A DNA stretch of 64,000 nucleotides, taken from NCBI RefSeq assembly GCF_025766255.1, contig NW_026516673.1:248001-312000 (forward strand), in the 5' to 3' direction. The notes beneath the pieces were generated by a model. The model did no database searches. It was not told the DNA's origin and saw only the letters and a program-made list of their open reading frames with translations. Positions 34,811-47,077 of this stretch are shown piece by piece; positions within the stretch are counted from its first letter, which is position 1, and each line of letters starts with the position of its first letter. The stretch is from Zychaea mexicana. Its lineage: Eukaryota > Mucoromycota > Mucoromycetes > Mucorales > Lichtheimiaceae. The position numbers and the translations under genes were made by a program.

Positions 34811-35100
34811 ATGCAGCGAAAATCGTTGTGGGGATCCTACAAGGCCATTAGCCCACGTACACGTATTATGATCGGCGTTGGTATGTCCTTTTTACTTTTT
34901 AAATATTCGTCTCGGAAGATTTTCAAGTGAACTCAGATATAATTCACATTCTTTCAAAAAAAGGTGGAATGATCTTTGCGACGACAGGAATGCTGCTCTC
35001 TGAGCACCTCGAAAAACAATACCCAGCAACCGAAGACGAAAAGTTGCAAGCCGAGGCCTTATCACCAGTCACTGTTGTCGACCATGTTGATAAAAAGTAA
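34811..35100 (+). CDS. Small conserved-looking one-helix protein, possibly mitochondrial
   Basis: Two exons, 34811-34880 and 34964-35100, join in phase to give 68 aa. The N-terminus is basic (MQRKSLWGSYKAISPRTR), followed by one hydrophobic helix (IMIGVGGMIFATTGMLLS) and an acidic tail ending HVDKK. A basic start, single helix and acidic tail are typical of small inner-membrane mitochondrial proteins such as respiratory-chain assembly factors. I do not recognise the family. The splice sites are canonical and the intron falls inside a glycine codon, which supports a real gene. Confidence 0.6.
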
Positions 35101-36468
35101 ATAGAGCCGACGACAAAGACGAGCTCTTTGATCAGGGTTGTTCGTCAACAAGGCTCACAAGAAGGTTGTAGTGTAATGGGATAATACTGCCGGATGGATA
35201 ATGTGTATATACGACAACCCCTCCTCGGGATATTCAATAACAAAAAGATAGTGTAAACATTTGAAACATAATAAAAAAAGCGCTTGTCAACAAACAATAT
35301 CATGAAGGATCTATGTGACCTCTAAGGGTAGAAATAAAAGAGTCCCCAGTCAGATCTACGGAACAACTCGAAGGGATATTCGTACGATGTTTGGTAAAGC
35401 CGATTGATAGACAAATGGTCAAAACGTCAAATTCTAGATACTTTTAGTCTTTCATAATAGACCATAGTGAAATAAAGGAATAACCAGAACAGGACAACAA
35501 CGATAAGGTATATTAATGATACTAGGAGTTGACAGATTTCCATTTTCCCATTAATATTATTACCGAATACTGGATTTTTTCAATCATCAGCAACAACGAC
35601 TAACAAAACAACTCGGCAACTTGGAACCAAAAAATAACAACAAAGATAGCAGTGATGGCACCTGTTATCAATTTCCATTGGTTGGATGGCAGCGGGGGCG
35701 ATCAAGTCCGTGAGGCATCTGACAACTAAAGCTCGACTTCGCCCGGCAGGATTTAGGTAGTTGACTGAGATCCTCAACCTGACAGGGGCGGAGGGAGGGT
35801 ATATTTACCGTGTGTATGATCATGACGAATTAATGAGGAGAAACCTTCACTTATATCCACAACAGCATCATTCAATGCCAGAAGAAGCTCTACTTCAAGA
35901 TGCATGATATTAGTAAAGGCATTTTTTTAACTGGATGCCAGAGAACACAGAGTCACTGTCCATGCGCGACAGAATACTTGTGATCCATACAGGCGAATGG
36001 AACTGTCGCTATCAGATAAATGATGGGTTCAACAGGAGGAACCTTAACATTGAAACTTCACAAGAGCTAGAGCATTAACCTCATAATGAGAAAGTCGTGT
36101 GAAATAGTTTGTTAGTTAATCATCAATATGCGAAGCGAAAAAAGAAAGCCTAAATATATGGATATTGGGGCTGTTGTTTTAGTACTCTGCTATATATTCC
36201 AATCTTAGGTTAGCGAAGCCAGGATCTGTTAACGGAGACTTACAAAGTCTATAAAATGACTATTCCGATAGTTACACTGTGGCACTAGCTCTTCCACTCA
36301 TTCATGCTCTGGTACTGTATATACGCATATACAGTATAAAGACATATGATACAGTAATCACTGTATCAATATAGTCACATGTAATACATACTACACAAGT
36401 TTTCGAGAGAGAAAGTACTACTACTCTACTTTAACATTGAAAAAATCATGCGTGTTTATTGTGCAAGA
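35101..36468. other. Intergenic, two adjacent hairpins, no gene
   Basis: About 1.4 kb between the small membrane protein and the LINES-type gene, whose 3' ends face each other. No open frame with a recognisable motif. Two palindromes at 36313-36336 and 36348-36367 are listed separately. Confidence 0.5.
36313..36367. repeat. Two adjacent palindromes sharing the TACTGTAT word
   Basis: TACTGTATAT and ATATACAGTA flank ACGC (36313-36336), and GATACAGT and ACTGTATC flank AATC (36348-36367). The arms are perfect. They sit just past the 3' end of the LINES-type gene and could form hairpins in RNA or DNA. Confidence 0.6.
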
Positions 36469-38950
36469 TTATTCTAGAAGTTTTAATACATTCGTCAAAC
36501 GATTAATTAAATAAGTGGGATTGTAAGGGAATCCGCCTGATTGTAAGACTGCCATGACGCCCCTTAGCATATCAGTGACCTCTTCTTTGGGATGATCCTC
36601 AGCAACAAAATCATTACATGCATACACAAAGATCTCTGGGTTACGTTCCACGTATTTAAGATACTGCACGAAAAAGAGGAGAAATTCAGTCTCATTGGAA
36701 AGCAACAAGTCAACGAGCAGGCTGTGATCCATGCCCGTGCGTTGACAGAAAAATAAAAACAGTCGATTTGGACTGATCCCAGCTGTGTCCAGTATATGCT
36801 TAATATCATTGTGTAATCTTGGTAAAATAAAAGAATGAGAGGCTGCATTGTTAGTGCTCAAAAAAAACTTTTTTTATAGAAAAACAGAATTTACATAGTT
36901 AAATATACTTACCCTTGAGCGTTTCCTTGTGCTGATGAAAGACTTGTTAATTTTTCGTACAGATTTAAGATATCGAGTTGAAGATTGACTGCATCTTCGT
37001 CATTGTTGCCATGAAGCTCAAATAAGATATCTAAGATATCTTCGGTTTCCTGGCAAAAGACTAGCGGGTTTATAGTCAATTAGTTTTTCTTTTCTCCTTT
37101 AAGAGTAAAGGTATCATAGGGAGAGAGAGAGAGATGGAGAGGTAACAATACAGTTTTGATCGAATCAAAAAACATACATGTAATATAGTCAACGAGCTCT
37201 TGTAAGCAGCCTTTCAAAGTATCATAGTTCGGACTGTTGTTTGGCGTCACATCAGCTAGTGCTGCGATGGCAGTAAAGAATATCTGAGTCGCTTGCTTTA
37301 GACATTCTCGGTCCACGGTCAATTGTTCATCTTCATCATTGTCGTTGTTATCACCACTACTATTACTGTAGAAGAATTCCGTCCTTTCAGGTTCAAACAA
37401 GGAGTATAGCTGTATCCGCGTCATATGTTGATGTAGCGCTCTAATGTAAGTGACTAGAGACGTCAAAGTAGTTTGTATCTAATCAGTAAGGAAAAAAAGG
37501 AAATGACATATCAGTACTTATATGCCATCATCAGCAGGGCAAGAGGAACCTTTTTTTCCTTACCGCATCCGGATGCTTGTGATAACGTAGTATTGCTCCG
37601 GCAAGTGCTAAAGAACGACGTGCTACGGCTATATGAGTACCCAGCCACAAGGTACATATCTGTTAGGTTAGCCCCAATAGCTTTTTCGTTACAACGTGTC
37701 TCTATCCCTCTTATTCTGCCATGCTTTCCACGGTGTTTTATGATATCTTACCTGGTTTAAATGTCGACCTAGCCACGTCCATCCCTCTTGTGACACACTA
37801 TCGTAACGTGCCCGATCGCTTTCCACTAATGCTTTACATGTCTTTCCGATATCCAGCATCAATACCACCAACGGAACCAGGTCAATCTATATACCCTTTA
37901 GCAATGTGCTGCCAATAAATCCTATTCCTCCAGTTATTTTTTTCTTTTCTTCACACTTGAGCACTTTACCCCTTGTTTTGCAGAAAGTGCATACTGGATC
38001 CATCGGGAACTATTGTCATTGTGTATCCAAACCAACAACAACGTGTATCCAGTGTGCTCGTCGCTGTCGATGATATGTTTTCGGAAATCCTTGAGAATGG
38101 CGTGACATACTTCCAAATAGGCAGTGCAGCACGATCGATCAGGTATCAGTCTTTCAACAAGCCGGCTTATCCATGCGCGTCTGGCACCATTCAGTTCGTG
38201 TTGTTGTGCGCTCTGTTTGAGCGTGGTTATTTAAAAAATGTGTATGAGTAGAGAAGTTGCGTGAAACTGCTACAGAGCCTTTAAGCCTACAAAAGTGTAC
38301 CTGTTCATTATAGGTGTTCAAGGTCATAATTTGCTGTAGTAAACGACTCGCCATGTATACTTGAAAAGGATCATTGTCATGAACTAGAATGTGTTCCTTT
38401 TTTTTTCCACATTCAGAAAAGAAAACATGAGAGATCTGAATAGGCAAAGAATCCAAAAACATACCCAGGGTAGTTCAAGGAGCAAACGTAACGCGAGATC
38501 GGGTGTTGGGGATTTATTTATTGCATAAAGACAAGTGCTTATGTTGTCAGTGGTGGCCATACGTAAAAGTGCATATGCACAAAAGAAGGGACATCCTATT
38601 GTCGGAGACTAGTTGTCCAACCCATGTAACAGTAAAAGGTTAAAACAGGTTCTTGAATGACAAGTCGAGTAAACATTCTTATAGCGGTTTCCAGAGAGCT
38701 GTACTAGTGAATGCTACGCTTCATGTGCGCTTCTCCTTTGTCTGCTTTCTAAGAGTTTTAATAATGCAAATCTAATAAGATCAGTCAGTATTCTTATGCT
38801 AAAATATGGATTTGGAATAGCAGCGGTGACGATTGCCCTACAAACATGGCTAACTCTTCGTCGAGATTCTAACAGAAGAGGTCGGGTTATTTGAATCAAG
38901 ACTCGTGCGCGTAATTTAGTAGGCTTGGGGAATTTAGGCGCTTGGAACAT
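36469..38950 (-). CDS. LINES homologue (Lines family protein)
   Basis: Eight 3' exons join in frame: 38465-38608, 38301-38396, 37970-38212, 37752-37886, 37564-37659, 37178-37478, 36913-37060 and 36469-36856, giving 516 residues. The C-terminus carries the Lines signature: RLFLFFCQRTGMDHSLLVDL, LLSNETEFLLFFVQYLKYV. Earlier exons give helix-rich text such as DLVPLVVLMLDIGKTCKALV and LWLGTHIAVARRSLALAGAI. In Drosophila, lines acts in Wingless and segment patterning; human LINS1 is linked to cognition; fungal function is unknown. The N-terminus is not resolved: a frame starting at 38950 (MFQAPKFPKP..) may be the first exon, but I found no in-phase junction from it to 38608. It is divergent from the PEBP gene. 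Confidence 0.78.
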
Positions 38951-39004
38951 TTCTTAAACTTGTATATATGCAGTGCGGATGATAATAACTCACAAGCAAT
39001 GACA

Positions 39005-39015
39005 TATATAAAAAA
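39005..39015 (+). promoter_or_regulatory. TATA box of the PEBP gene
   Basis: TATATAAAAAA lies about 110 bases before the start codon at 39119, inside the short divergent interval between the LINES-type and PEBP genes. Assignment rests on sequence and spacing only. Confidence 0.45.
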
Positions 39016-39118
39016 AGAACCGGCAAAAGAATCTCTTTTCTTATTCTTTCGATACATTAAAGACAAGTCCTTTCTTCGTTTACTTGTGTTTGTGCCCATC
39101 CGTTTGAACTGACTCACT

Positions 39119-40108
39119 ATGGTCAAGCTATCCTTTGCCTCTCTTTCTATCTGGGCCGCTGTTCTGGCTGGAAGCCAGCTCGCTGCTAATGCCTTGGACA
39201 CATTGATTACTGAGCCAATGAAATTCAGCCTTAGAGAAGCCGAGATCGTTCCTCACTGTAAGAGACAAAGTGTGATTGCTAGCAAATGAAATCCATCATT
39301 TCTCACAAAGGGGTTGTTCTTTTTATTATATCTAAAATATAAAGTGCTTCCAGAATTCGAACCTTATTCGTTTCTGAAGATCATGTACGGCGACAAGGTT
39401 ATCGAGCACGGCGAAGAGATGATGCCCCACGAGCTCGTTAATCCGCCTCACATTTGGTTCCCAGCGCCCAATATGGACGCTCACTACACGCTGGTATTGG
39501 TAAGCAACTTGCCCTCGTCTTACCCCGCACAGTAGCAGGCAGGTCTCACAAGAGCAAAATATAGTTTGATGCGGATGCACACGTTCCTCTCGTCAGACAC
39601 TGGATTGTCGCCAATATCGAAGGTAACTCTATCGTCTCTAATGCATGCCATACCACAGAACTACTACTAACAAGAAGTTTGAAGCAGGTGGCAAGCCTGG
39701 ATCCAGCATTCGAGATCCACTGCCGGAGAATAATTACACGCCTTATCACGGACCCACTCCGCCATTGAACAGCGGCAAGCATCGCTATGTGTTTGCGCTG
39801 TACGAACAAAGCGCAGTGAACCAGACGACTGTGCCGGTGCTGGAGGACACGGTGCATCATCGTGCCTACTTTGACATTGGAAAGTTCAGCCAGGACAACA
39901 GCCTCAAGCTTGTGGCTGCAACGTACATGCGGGCTGAGCATGAAGACGGCTATGAAGGTAAATACAATTTATGTAAGCCTGTTCCGCGGAACTCTTTCTG
40001 ATGATCGCTTTTATATAAGGATTGGCGAGTATGCATACCAATGGCGCCAATGGAGCAGCAGCAGCACCTACGCCAAGTGCGCAAGCCAAGATGATGATGA
40101 TGATGTAG
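39119..40108 (+). CDS. Secreted phosphatidylethanolamine-binding protein (PEBP) family
   Basis: Five exons close in frame to 236 aa: 39119-39257, 39345-39499, 39565-39622, 39688-39957 and 40020-40108. A signal peptide (MVKLSFASLSIWAAVLAGSQ) directs it out of the cell or to the vacuole. Family motifs are FEPYSFLKIMYGD, YTLVLFDADAHVPLVRHWIV (the DPDxP region reads DADAHVP), NIEG, YTPYHGPTPPLNSGKHRYVF and YFDIGKF. PEBPs bind phospholipids or inhibit proteases and kinases; secreted forms are common in Mucorales-type fungi, with unclear roles. The last exon encodes a low-complexity A/P/Q tail that ends in five methionines from an ATG run. Confidence 0.9.
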
Positions 40109-41339
40109 TAGCAGTAGTAGTCGATACCTTCCAGCTGTAATGGCACATTTAAACGTTATGAGTGTCCTTTTTTTTTCCCCATAGAAGCATACAGAAGGAA
40201 TTCAAAAAAAAAAAAAAGATGAAACAAGCACACTATTTACCGGGTAAAACAATTTCGGTTTTGATTGGATTCTTTTTGCATGAGGCCAAAACGAGGCCCC
40301 GGCTACTATTCATCCGGCACCGCCGCATACAGTCAGCAGTCTGTTCTGTTGGGTCGTCGGGTAAAATATATAAAAAAGATTGGGCAAGCCTGTACAACCG
40401 TTCTTTCTGAGGGAGATGCGGAAGCGAAAAATAAAAGATTTGCAAGCGTCAATCGAAGAGGTCTTTCTGCTCCCTCCCATAATTGGGCGGGATGAGGTGA
40501 TTTCACATGGACCCAGCAGCAGGGTTTCTTTTTTTTATTATGCGTACCTGATCGACTATTTTGTTTTCACACGTGGCATTCTACTACATGTCCCAGAGGT
40601 GTGCGCTCTGATGAGGGAATGATGATGGGTGCCCCATACGCTACTTTTGTCCTGTTGAACTTTGTTCCTAGCACCTTTTATCGGAATGCCAAATTCTCAC
40701 TTTCCTTTTGGGGCTTCCTTCAGAGTGACGGGACAAACGGTGCCTCGGCCATTCACGGAACAATTTTTTTCTTTTTTTTTTTTTTTGTTGTGGCTCTGGC
40801 TCCCAAAATAAAAAGGTTCGTTCGCCAAGTCGGTTACAGAAAGGGCGTAATGACAAGGCATAGATGAGATGTCCATGGGGCAGGGAGAGAGAGTGGGTAG
40901 TAGGTAGGAATGCGAGGATCAATAAGAGACAAAAGATAAAGGGCCAATTTGTCTCCATGATAGGTCGCATAGGCGCTTATTTTAAAAGTCGAAACGAATG
41001 ATGTACTTCTTGAAGCGGGTCACACACACAAAGACCGTCATCGGCTCATTCCTGTAATGGCAAACGTAGCTGGAAACTCCGTTAGGTGGGTGGGGGTGGA
41101 TTCTTAAAGCAGCCCGAGACTAAAAGCTTCAGAACCTCTTTCTTTTCCTTCGATCCTCCGCTTCTCTATTTGCATGCTCTTTTAGATTTGTTTGCATTGC
41201 CATCTGCAATTCTAGTATTGGGCTTTTTCATCCATATCCTCCTCTCTTATCTTCTTCTTCTTCTTCTTCCCTTTATCTTCATTGACCACCCAATAAAAAG
41301 AAACTCCCCACTCTTTTCCCCACTCCCAGCGTGTTATGA
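40109..41339. other. Intergenic, promoter region of the duplicated-domain gene
   Basis: About 1.2 kb with poly-A/poly-T tracts (near 40203 and 40770) and a long CT-rich tract (41210-41330, with TTC repeats) directly before the start at 41340. No coding frame is supported. Confidence 0.5.
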
Positions 41340-43924
41340 ATGTCGTCCCGTCTCACCCTTAAAGATCTGTTCGCCAACATGCCATCCAAAGCAGAGTCGC
41401 TTCTGAGCCAACTGACGCCCGAACAGATTCTCTTAATCGAAGATACCATCTCAAGAATCAAACGCAGAAAAACCGACCACGACAGTAATGACAATGACCT
41501 CACGAAGAAAAACATCACAAACAACAACAGCACCACCACCACGACACACAAGACTGATGAATCCAACAAGAAGACAACCACAACCACAACGAACAATGTA
41601 ATGACTAATGATCACGAAAACTCAAGCACTGCCACTGCCACTGCCACTGCCACTGCAATCGCGAATGCACTGGCGTCTGCCATGACCACAGCAGCCTTAC
41701 AACAAGCATCCTCGCCCTCGACAGCTGCTGCTGCTGCTGCTGCTGCATCGTCACCATCCTCTTCATCCAATGCACCAACAGCAGCGGGCGCTAAAGCTGA
41801 GGTCGCTATCGCGCCCACGACCAGACAGGAGCCGGTGGCAGAGATGCGCGATGGCGTTGAATGGGTCTCGTTTGTGTACTCGCATAATCGGACGCTCAAG
41901 CGTTACAACATCCGCACGGATATCCATACGGTCGATCTTGAAACGGTTGACCCAAAGTTTAAAGAAGACAACTGTGTAAGTACACAACGACCGAAAAAAA
42001 AAAAAAAAAAAAAAATATTTCTCCGACACGTGCACTCTCTCCGGACGATCCGATCCCGAAAGTCACAAGCCAGCGGCTAAAGCTTTATTCGCCCAAGCTG
42101 GGCAATTACCCCGCGTTGAGGCGGAGTGCACTTTTTTTGGGTTTGGAGTGCGAGGGAGCTTTTGTGCAACGGGGCCGGTTTCGTTCTTTTTGTTCTATGG
42201 AAACCAAAGAAAAACTTTTTCACTCATTTTCTATTGTTTGGCGGGGCCTGTCTAACTTTTTCCACTGCTCAATAGGTTTATCCTCGAGCCAACCTCCCCA
42301 AGGAAACCTACCGCGGCAACCGCTGGGCCTATGAAACTGAGTGCAATATACTGGGATGGAAACTGGCCTGGTTGAATGCTGGCGAGATTGCAGGCAAACG
42401 CGGTCTGATCCAACGCGCGGTCGACTCGTATCGCAACCGCTACCCAAGCATGCGCTCCCGACGCGTGGCTCGACAAGAAAAGCTGCTCAAGGGCACACTG
42501 CGCAAACGCAAGAATCGCGAGGACGAGCCTTTCTCCTCGGAGTCTACTGGCACGGTGAAACAACATCAACAACAAGCATCATCAACAACATCAGCTGGGC
42601 AACAACAAGCAGGAGCTCCGCTTTCGACACTGGCAGCGGCGATCGTCAAGCCGGCAAACCATCCAAAAACATTGGTGATAGAGGATGGCGGTGTGCGTCT
42701 GCGAATCAAAATCAATGTGGAAGGAATGGATTTGGGAGAGATTCCATACGAGTTTCGCAGAGCCAATTGCGTGTTCCCGCGAGCCATGATTGTCAGTCAG
42801 CCTGCTGCACAGACGACTACCCGATGGTTGGAGGAGTCGCTCTGCAACGAATTGGGATGGAAATTGGTAACGTATCCGGATGCTGAGAGGGACAGGACGT
42901 TTGCATACTACAAAGCTCATGGAAAGGCTAAATGGTTCTTTTCGCACGGGGTCAATAATAGGCTTGGTTGAACCAGCGACATTTGGCGGGTAGAAAGAAC
43001 CTGTTGCAACGAGCGCTTGATACATACCGTACGCGCTACATGCCTGCGCTTCATCCGCGCAAGAATTCAAGACGTGCACCATCCGTCCCTGTGCCGCAAG
43101 CTCCGCTTATGCAGGCCACACTCAAAGTTCCGACCACGCCTACGACTTTTACACCACTCACTGCATCTGCACTCTCAGCACAAAATGCATGGTATGCACA
43201 GCAAGATCAGCACAGCCAACAAGCACAACAAGCACAACAACAACAACAACAACAACAACAATCCACAGCAGCTGTCACCGGATACTGCAAGGTACCCTCC
43301 GCCGAGTCATGCACAAGCGGCACAACAGCATCATTAGACTTTGGAGATTGCTTCTCGCTGGCCGACGAACCAACTTCCGACGACGATGCGATGGTAGAAC
43401 AAGACGAAGATACAATCATGATCACGCCTCCGTACTCGCCCAAGATGATGAGTACCAAAGAATGCTGCGAAGCCAGCACCAACAATCGCTCTACACCCTG
43501 CTCCTGCGGTGACGAGTCAAGCACCACCATCAGCAGCTCGTCCGCATGTACCCCAAGTCCACCTGCATTTTCTACATTCTTTGGAACGCTGCCAGACGAC
43601 TTTGACGTCGATCACTTTGATTCCTTCATGCTCCCTCCTGCAGGCGACATGTCCCTGTTTGCCGACAAGTCGGATTCCTCTATGCCCAAGAAACCCACAA
43701 CGACGACGACGACGACCACCACCACCACCACCACCACCCTTCCGACGCCCGACTTCAAGACGTATGACGCCATCACCATTCTTTCCTCTCCTTCGTTACC
43801 GTCCAGTGCAGTCCAGCAGGATGACCTTATTGTGAAGATGGAGGAGGACGAGCTCCTACTACCCTCCGACTTTACCATGTCAGCAGCAGATTGTGGGGCA
43901 GGTCAACTCTTTGATCTGTTTTAA
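41340..43924 (+). CDS. Uncharacterised fungal protein with a duplicated NC(V)(Y/F)PRA / GWKLAWLN domain
   Basis: Three exons, 41340-41975, 42276-42866 and 42962-43924, close in frame to 729 aa. Residues 55-165 are N/T/A/S-rich. Domain copy 1 (about 172-295) contains VEWVSFVYSHNRTLKRYNIR, NCVYPRAN, CNILGWKLAWLN, AGKRGLIQRAVDSYRNR. Copy 2 (about 330-440) contains VRLRIKINVEGMDLGEIP, NCVFPRA, CNELGWKLAWLN, AGRKNLLQRALDTYRTR. The rest has a poly-Q run (43228-43260), an acidic segment, and poly-T (43700-43737). The layout, a conserved basic domain plus Q/T-rich acidic tails, resembles a transcriptional regulator; nuclear function is an inference. Copy 2 is interrupted by a 95-base intron exactly between KL and AWLN. 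I recall copy 1 as an uncharacterised fungal domain but cannot name it with certainty. Confidence 0.85.
43228..43260 (+). repeat. CAA microsatellite encoding poly-Q
   Basis: Run of CAA codons inside the last exon of the duplicated-domain gene; encodes nine or more glutamines and is a likely site of length variation. Confidence 0.8.
43700..43737 (+). repeat. ACG/ACC microsatellite encoding poly-T
   Basis: Run of threonine codons, first ACG and then ACC, in the same exon. Encodes about fourteen threonines. Confidence 0.75.
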
Positions 43925-46900
43925 TCCCATCTTTATTATTTTTCTTCCTTCAATGTCCATATTTCTGTTTATTGATTCTATGTGTTTATTTTTTCTTTTT
44001 TTCATCTCTTTCTTTTCTCATTGTACATATGCATTCTTTCTTTCGACTCATCCATCTTTCTCCCCAACCAAATTTACCAACTAGAAGTGTATTGGCATCA
44101 TTCAATTATCAGTAAAAAAAAAGTTCTATGTGTTTCTTAATCTTAATCTGTCCGGACTTTTAAAAAAAAGAATTCGCAATCTCTGCTACACAAACATTCT
44201 GGTATCGCATCTCTTATGCTCTTATCTTATTTATTATCACGAGGTTTCTTCTTTATCGTGAAATCTCTCTAACGTATTCCGCCTATACTTCATATGTTAG
44301 CAGATGGGGGAGAAAAAAACGGGAGCATATATTGTTTGCTATCTAGTGCTGTTTTTTGCCGTTTAAAAAGCATGCATATGTTTATTTACTGTTCGAAAGA
44401 ACACGAATCGATGGAGAAAAGGCTCTTTCAAAAAGCTATTAATGGCACGACTAGCAACTAAGATTCTATAACTGTATTTAAAGCCATGCCTGACGTATTC
44501 GTGCTTGGTCTCGTATGGTGACCTTGTTTGATTTTATCTTGGTGAAAGGTCAAAAGGGTACCTGCTTGCTGAGTTCTGTACCGAACAATCCTTCTGCTAA
44601 AAAAGTAAGCGGAGCTGCCTTGCAGTTGTGAAACATTCAAGCACTGCTTGGAAATGGCACTCAAGACAATGACAGGCAACTTCTTTAAGTTCGAAAACTT
44701 CTTTCTCTATAGCTCTTTTGATGAAAGGTGCACAGTAGCAATATCATAAGAGATTAGATGACGTCACAGCGGGGCTGAATTTCTGTGACGTGTTTCTAGC
44801 GCGTATTTTCCAGTGTGTGCTCTGCACCTTCACCTGCAAAAAGGTGCTTGCTCTGCACCAAATCAACATCTCACAAAGTATACAGGACAGCAATCAACAG
44901 TTGTAGCCCGCAAAACGACAACAAGTATGTATAAAGAGATTTCGTAGCTTTAGCACTTGTTAGCACTTTTGAAATAGAAACAAACGTTAATCATTATGGC
45001 ATTTACTTTCGTTTTCAAGCATTTACAACTGGCTTTTTTTGCAAAAGAAGCCCGGTTTGCTCGAAACATTGCCATTGAGCTTTGCTTCACACAAGAGCCT
45101 TCCGAAAGTCTGGGGTACGACTCAAACTGCCCCTGATCAACAGTAAAAAACGTTAGGTAAGAGACGCAGAACACTTTTGAATGGTTGCTTTCTCTTCAAT
45201 CTTAATTTCTGGTAAATTCTGATAACGTGTTCTTAATAATTATTATTTTTCTTTCTTTTTCATACTTGCAGGCACGCGATGCTGCTTGGGATCACTTGTT
45301 CGCTCCCTTTTACTTTTTCTTTTAGGGCATCTCATGTCAGCAGACTGCCCAAAGTGTGCAGCGAGCGTGCGGGTTTGAGGGTTGGCCGCCTTTGGATCCG
45401 CAGTGCATGGCGGGCTGATATGAGCATGCCTAGTGGTCCTAAACCGTAACCGGCTCCAAGTATATGCCCTCTACGAGTATTCAGAGTAAGAGAGGACGAA
45501 TCCCTACTTGTCCGGCGACCAGTGGCTGCGAAGCCTTTCTTTTTATCTTATTACCAAGAGCTCCAAGTGTGGCTAGTCCTGCATCTCTGACCGTGGCTGG
45601 CTGCTCCTGGGGCATTCTTACACCATCAAGGGAACCTTCTGCTGTTTGAGTTACTCGCGTAGTTGTGTACTCCCAAGTGGGTTTGTGGACGCTGGGGAAG
45701 GGCTTGCCTCTCAGTTTGAAACTCTCTCTGCTATATTTATCTTTTTGCTACGTTCACCATTTTTCTTCTTTACACCCTCTTCTTCTTCTTTCAACCGTAA
45801 AATGGTCCTGAGCAGCGGTGCACCTTCAAGGCGGCGTATTCTGGATTGCGCGGGGTATCGGCTGGTGGATGTACCAATTTTAATAGAGAAAGTAGGATGA
45901 GGAGCGAGGAGGGCGGATGTAAGCGAGGGTGTCAAGTCAGACGTAAATTATGCTTAGGTGGATTTTTTTTCTTTGTAGTAACAGGAGGCAGTACTTTGGT
46001 CAGTCGATGAGTACTGTACTCTGCATTGGGCCGCCATACTGGCGAACACGGGGCTAACCAAGACTCTGTCACTAAGGTAAGCAGCATGTGTGATGAGTAG
46101 TGGATAAGATGCGGGGTAGTGTAGGCCAAACGTATCTCATTTCGTGAAATCAGTAGTGACTGGCTATTCCATTGACCATGTAGGCGCTTTCCGCTGAATG
46201 TTTAAAGGCTTTTTAATGAGCAACAAATTACAATCTTGAATTCAGACTTGTGCTTGATGTTTTACTGGGTCTTGGTCCCAATCATACAAGTTTATGTAAA
46301 CTTTCGATTACTTAAAAGAGTTCTTTTAATTTGAAAACAATGCAAAGTGGGCTATCGTGTCGACCAGGCAAAGTTTCTTCGTTGTTTTGGACGCTGATCC
46401 GGTGCTCTGGATTTATCTAACTTTAATGAAAGTCTCCGGCATCATGAAAAGCATGCACTTACGCTACTAATCCTCATATCCTGACTTGTGCAAATTATTA
46501 CATAGCATGGTCTTGGGCAGATTATAAAAATATGGTGCCAACCGGCCTGGTGTGGTGCAGGTTGAAAGGATTGTTGCTCAAGTGGCTCCATTCTTGGTAC
46601 AGTCATCTTATATAAGTGCAAACTTCGTATGTATGTCCGGTCAATGAACCAGCCTTGGTCAAATCTAAGTCTAAATGTTTGGACGAGGATGATGGACAAA
46701 GATAAACAGAGAAGGTGGTGTAGGTATCTGTTAAACTTATAAAACTGGAGGTTATAGTCTCTCCATATGATATTAGCAATGAACATAAAAGGTGTTAACG
46801 AGAGTAACGTCGCCAATGTTTATGTTTAGTAAAAGCAAAGGAACAGTCTTTGTTGTATCTATTATAGAGCCGTCAATGCGGGTCTATCGTTGAGGTAGAT

Positions 46901-47077
46901 AGATCACAATATATGTGCATCGCCAATATCATACCCGCAGAAGAAATAACACGTCCGCATGACAGTTATTCATGTGCAACAACAGCCTCCTGTGACTTAC
47001 ACATCCGCATACCATCACATTTGACACACTTGTTGAGAAGCGCCCTCTATTTTTATTTTTTATTACCACATATAAGT
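43925..47077. other. Intergenic, no gene recognised
   Basis: A 3.2-kb gap. The part at 45270-45960 is more GC-rich than its surroundings and holds overlapping open frames on both strands, but none shows a family motif. A perfect TGACGTCA site occurs at 44759-44766, more than 2 kb from any start codon. No terminal repeats or RNA gene were recognised. Confidence 0.45.

Noticed and set aside
41612..41899. Alanine/valine-rich minus frame
   Set aside because: Antisense shadow of the T/A-rich segment of the duplicated-domain gene.
45464..45935. GC-richer block with overlapping frames on both strands
   Set aside because: Neither strand shows a known motif, and no terminal repeats mark a mobile element; left as unexplained intergenic DNA.
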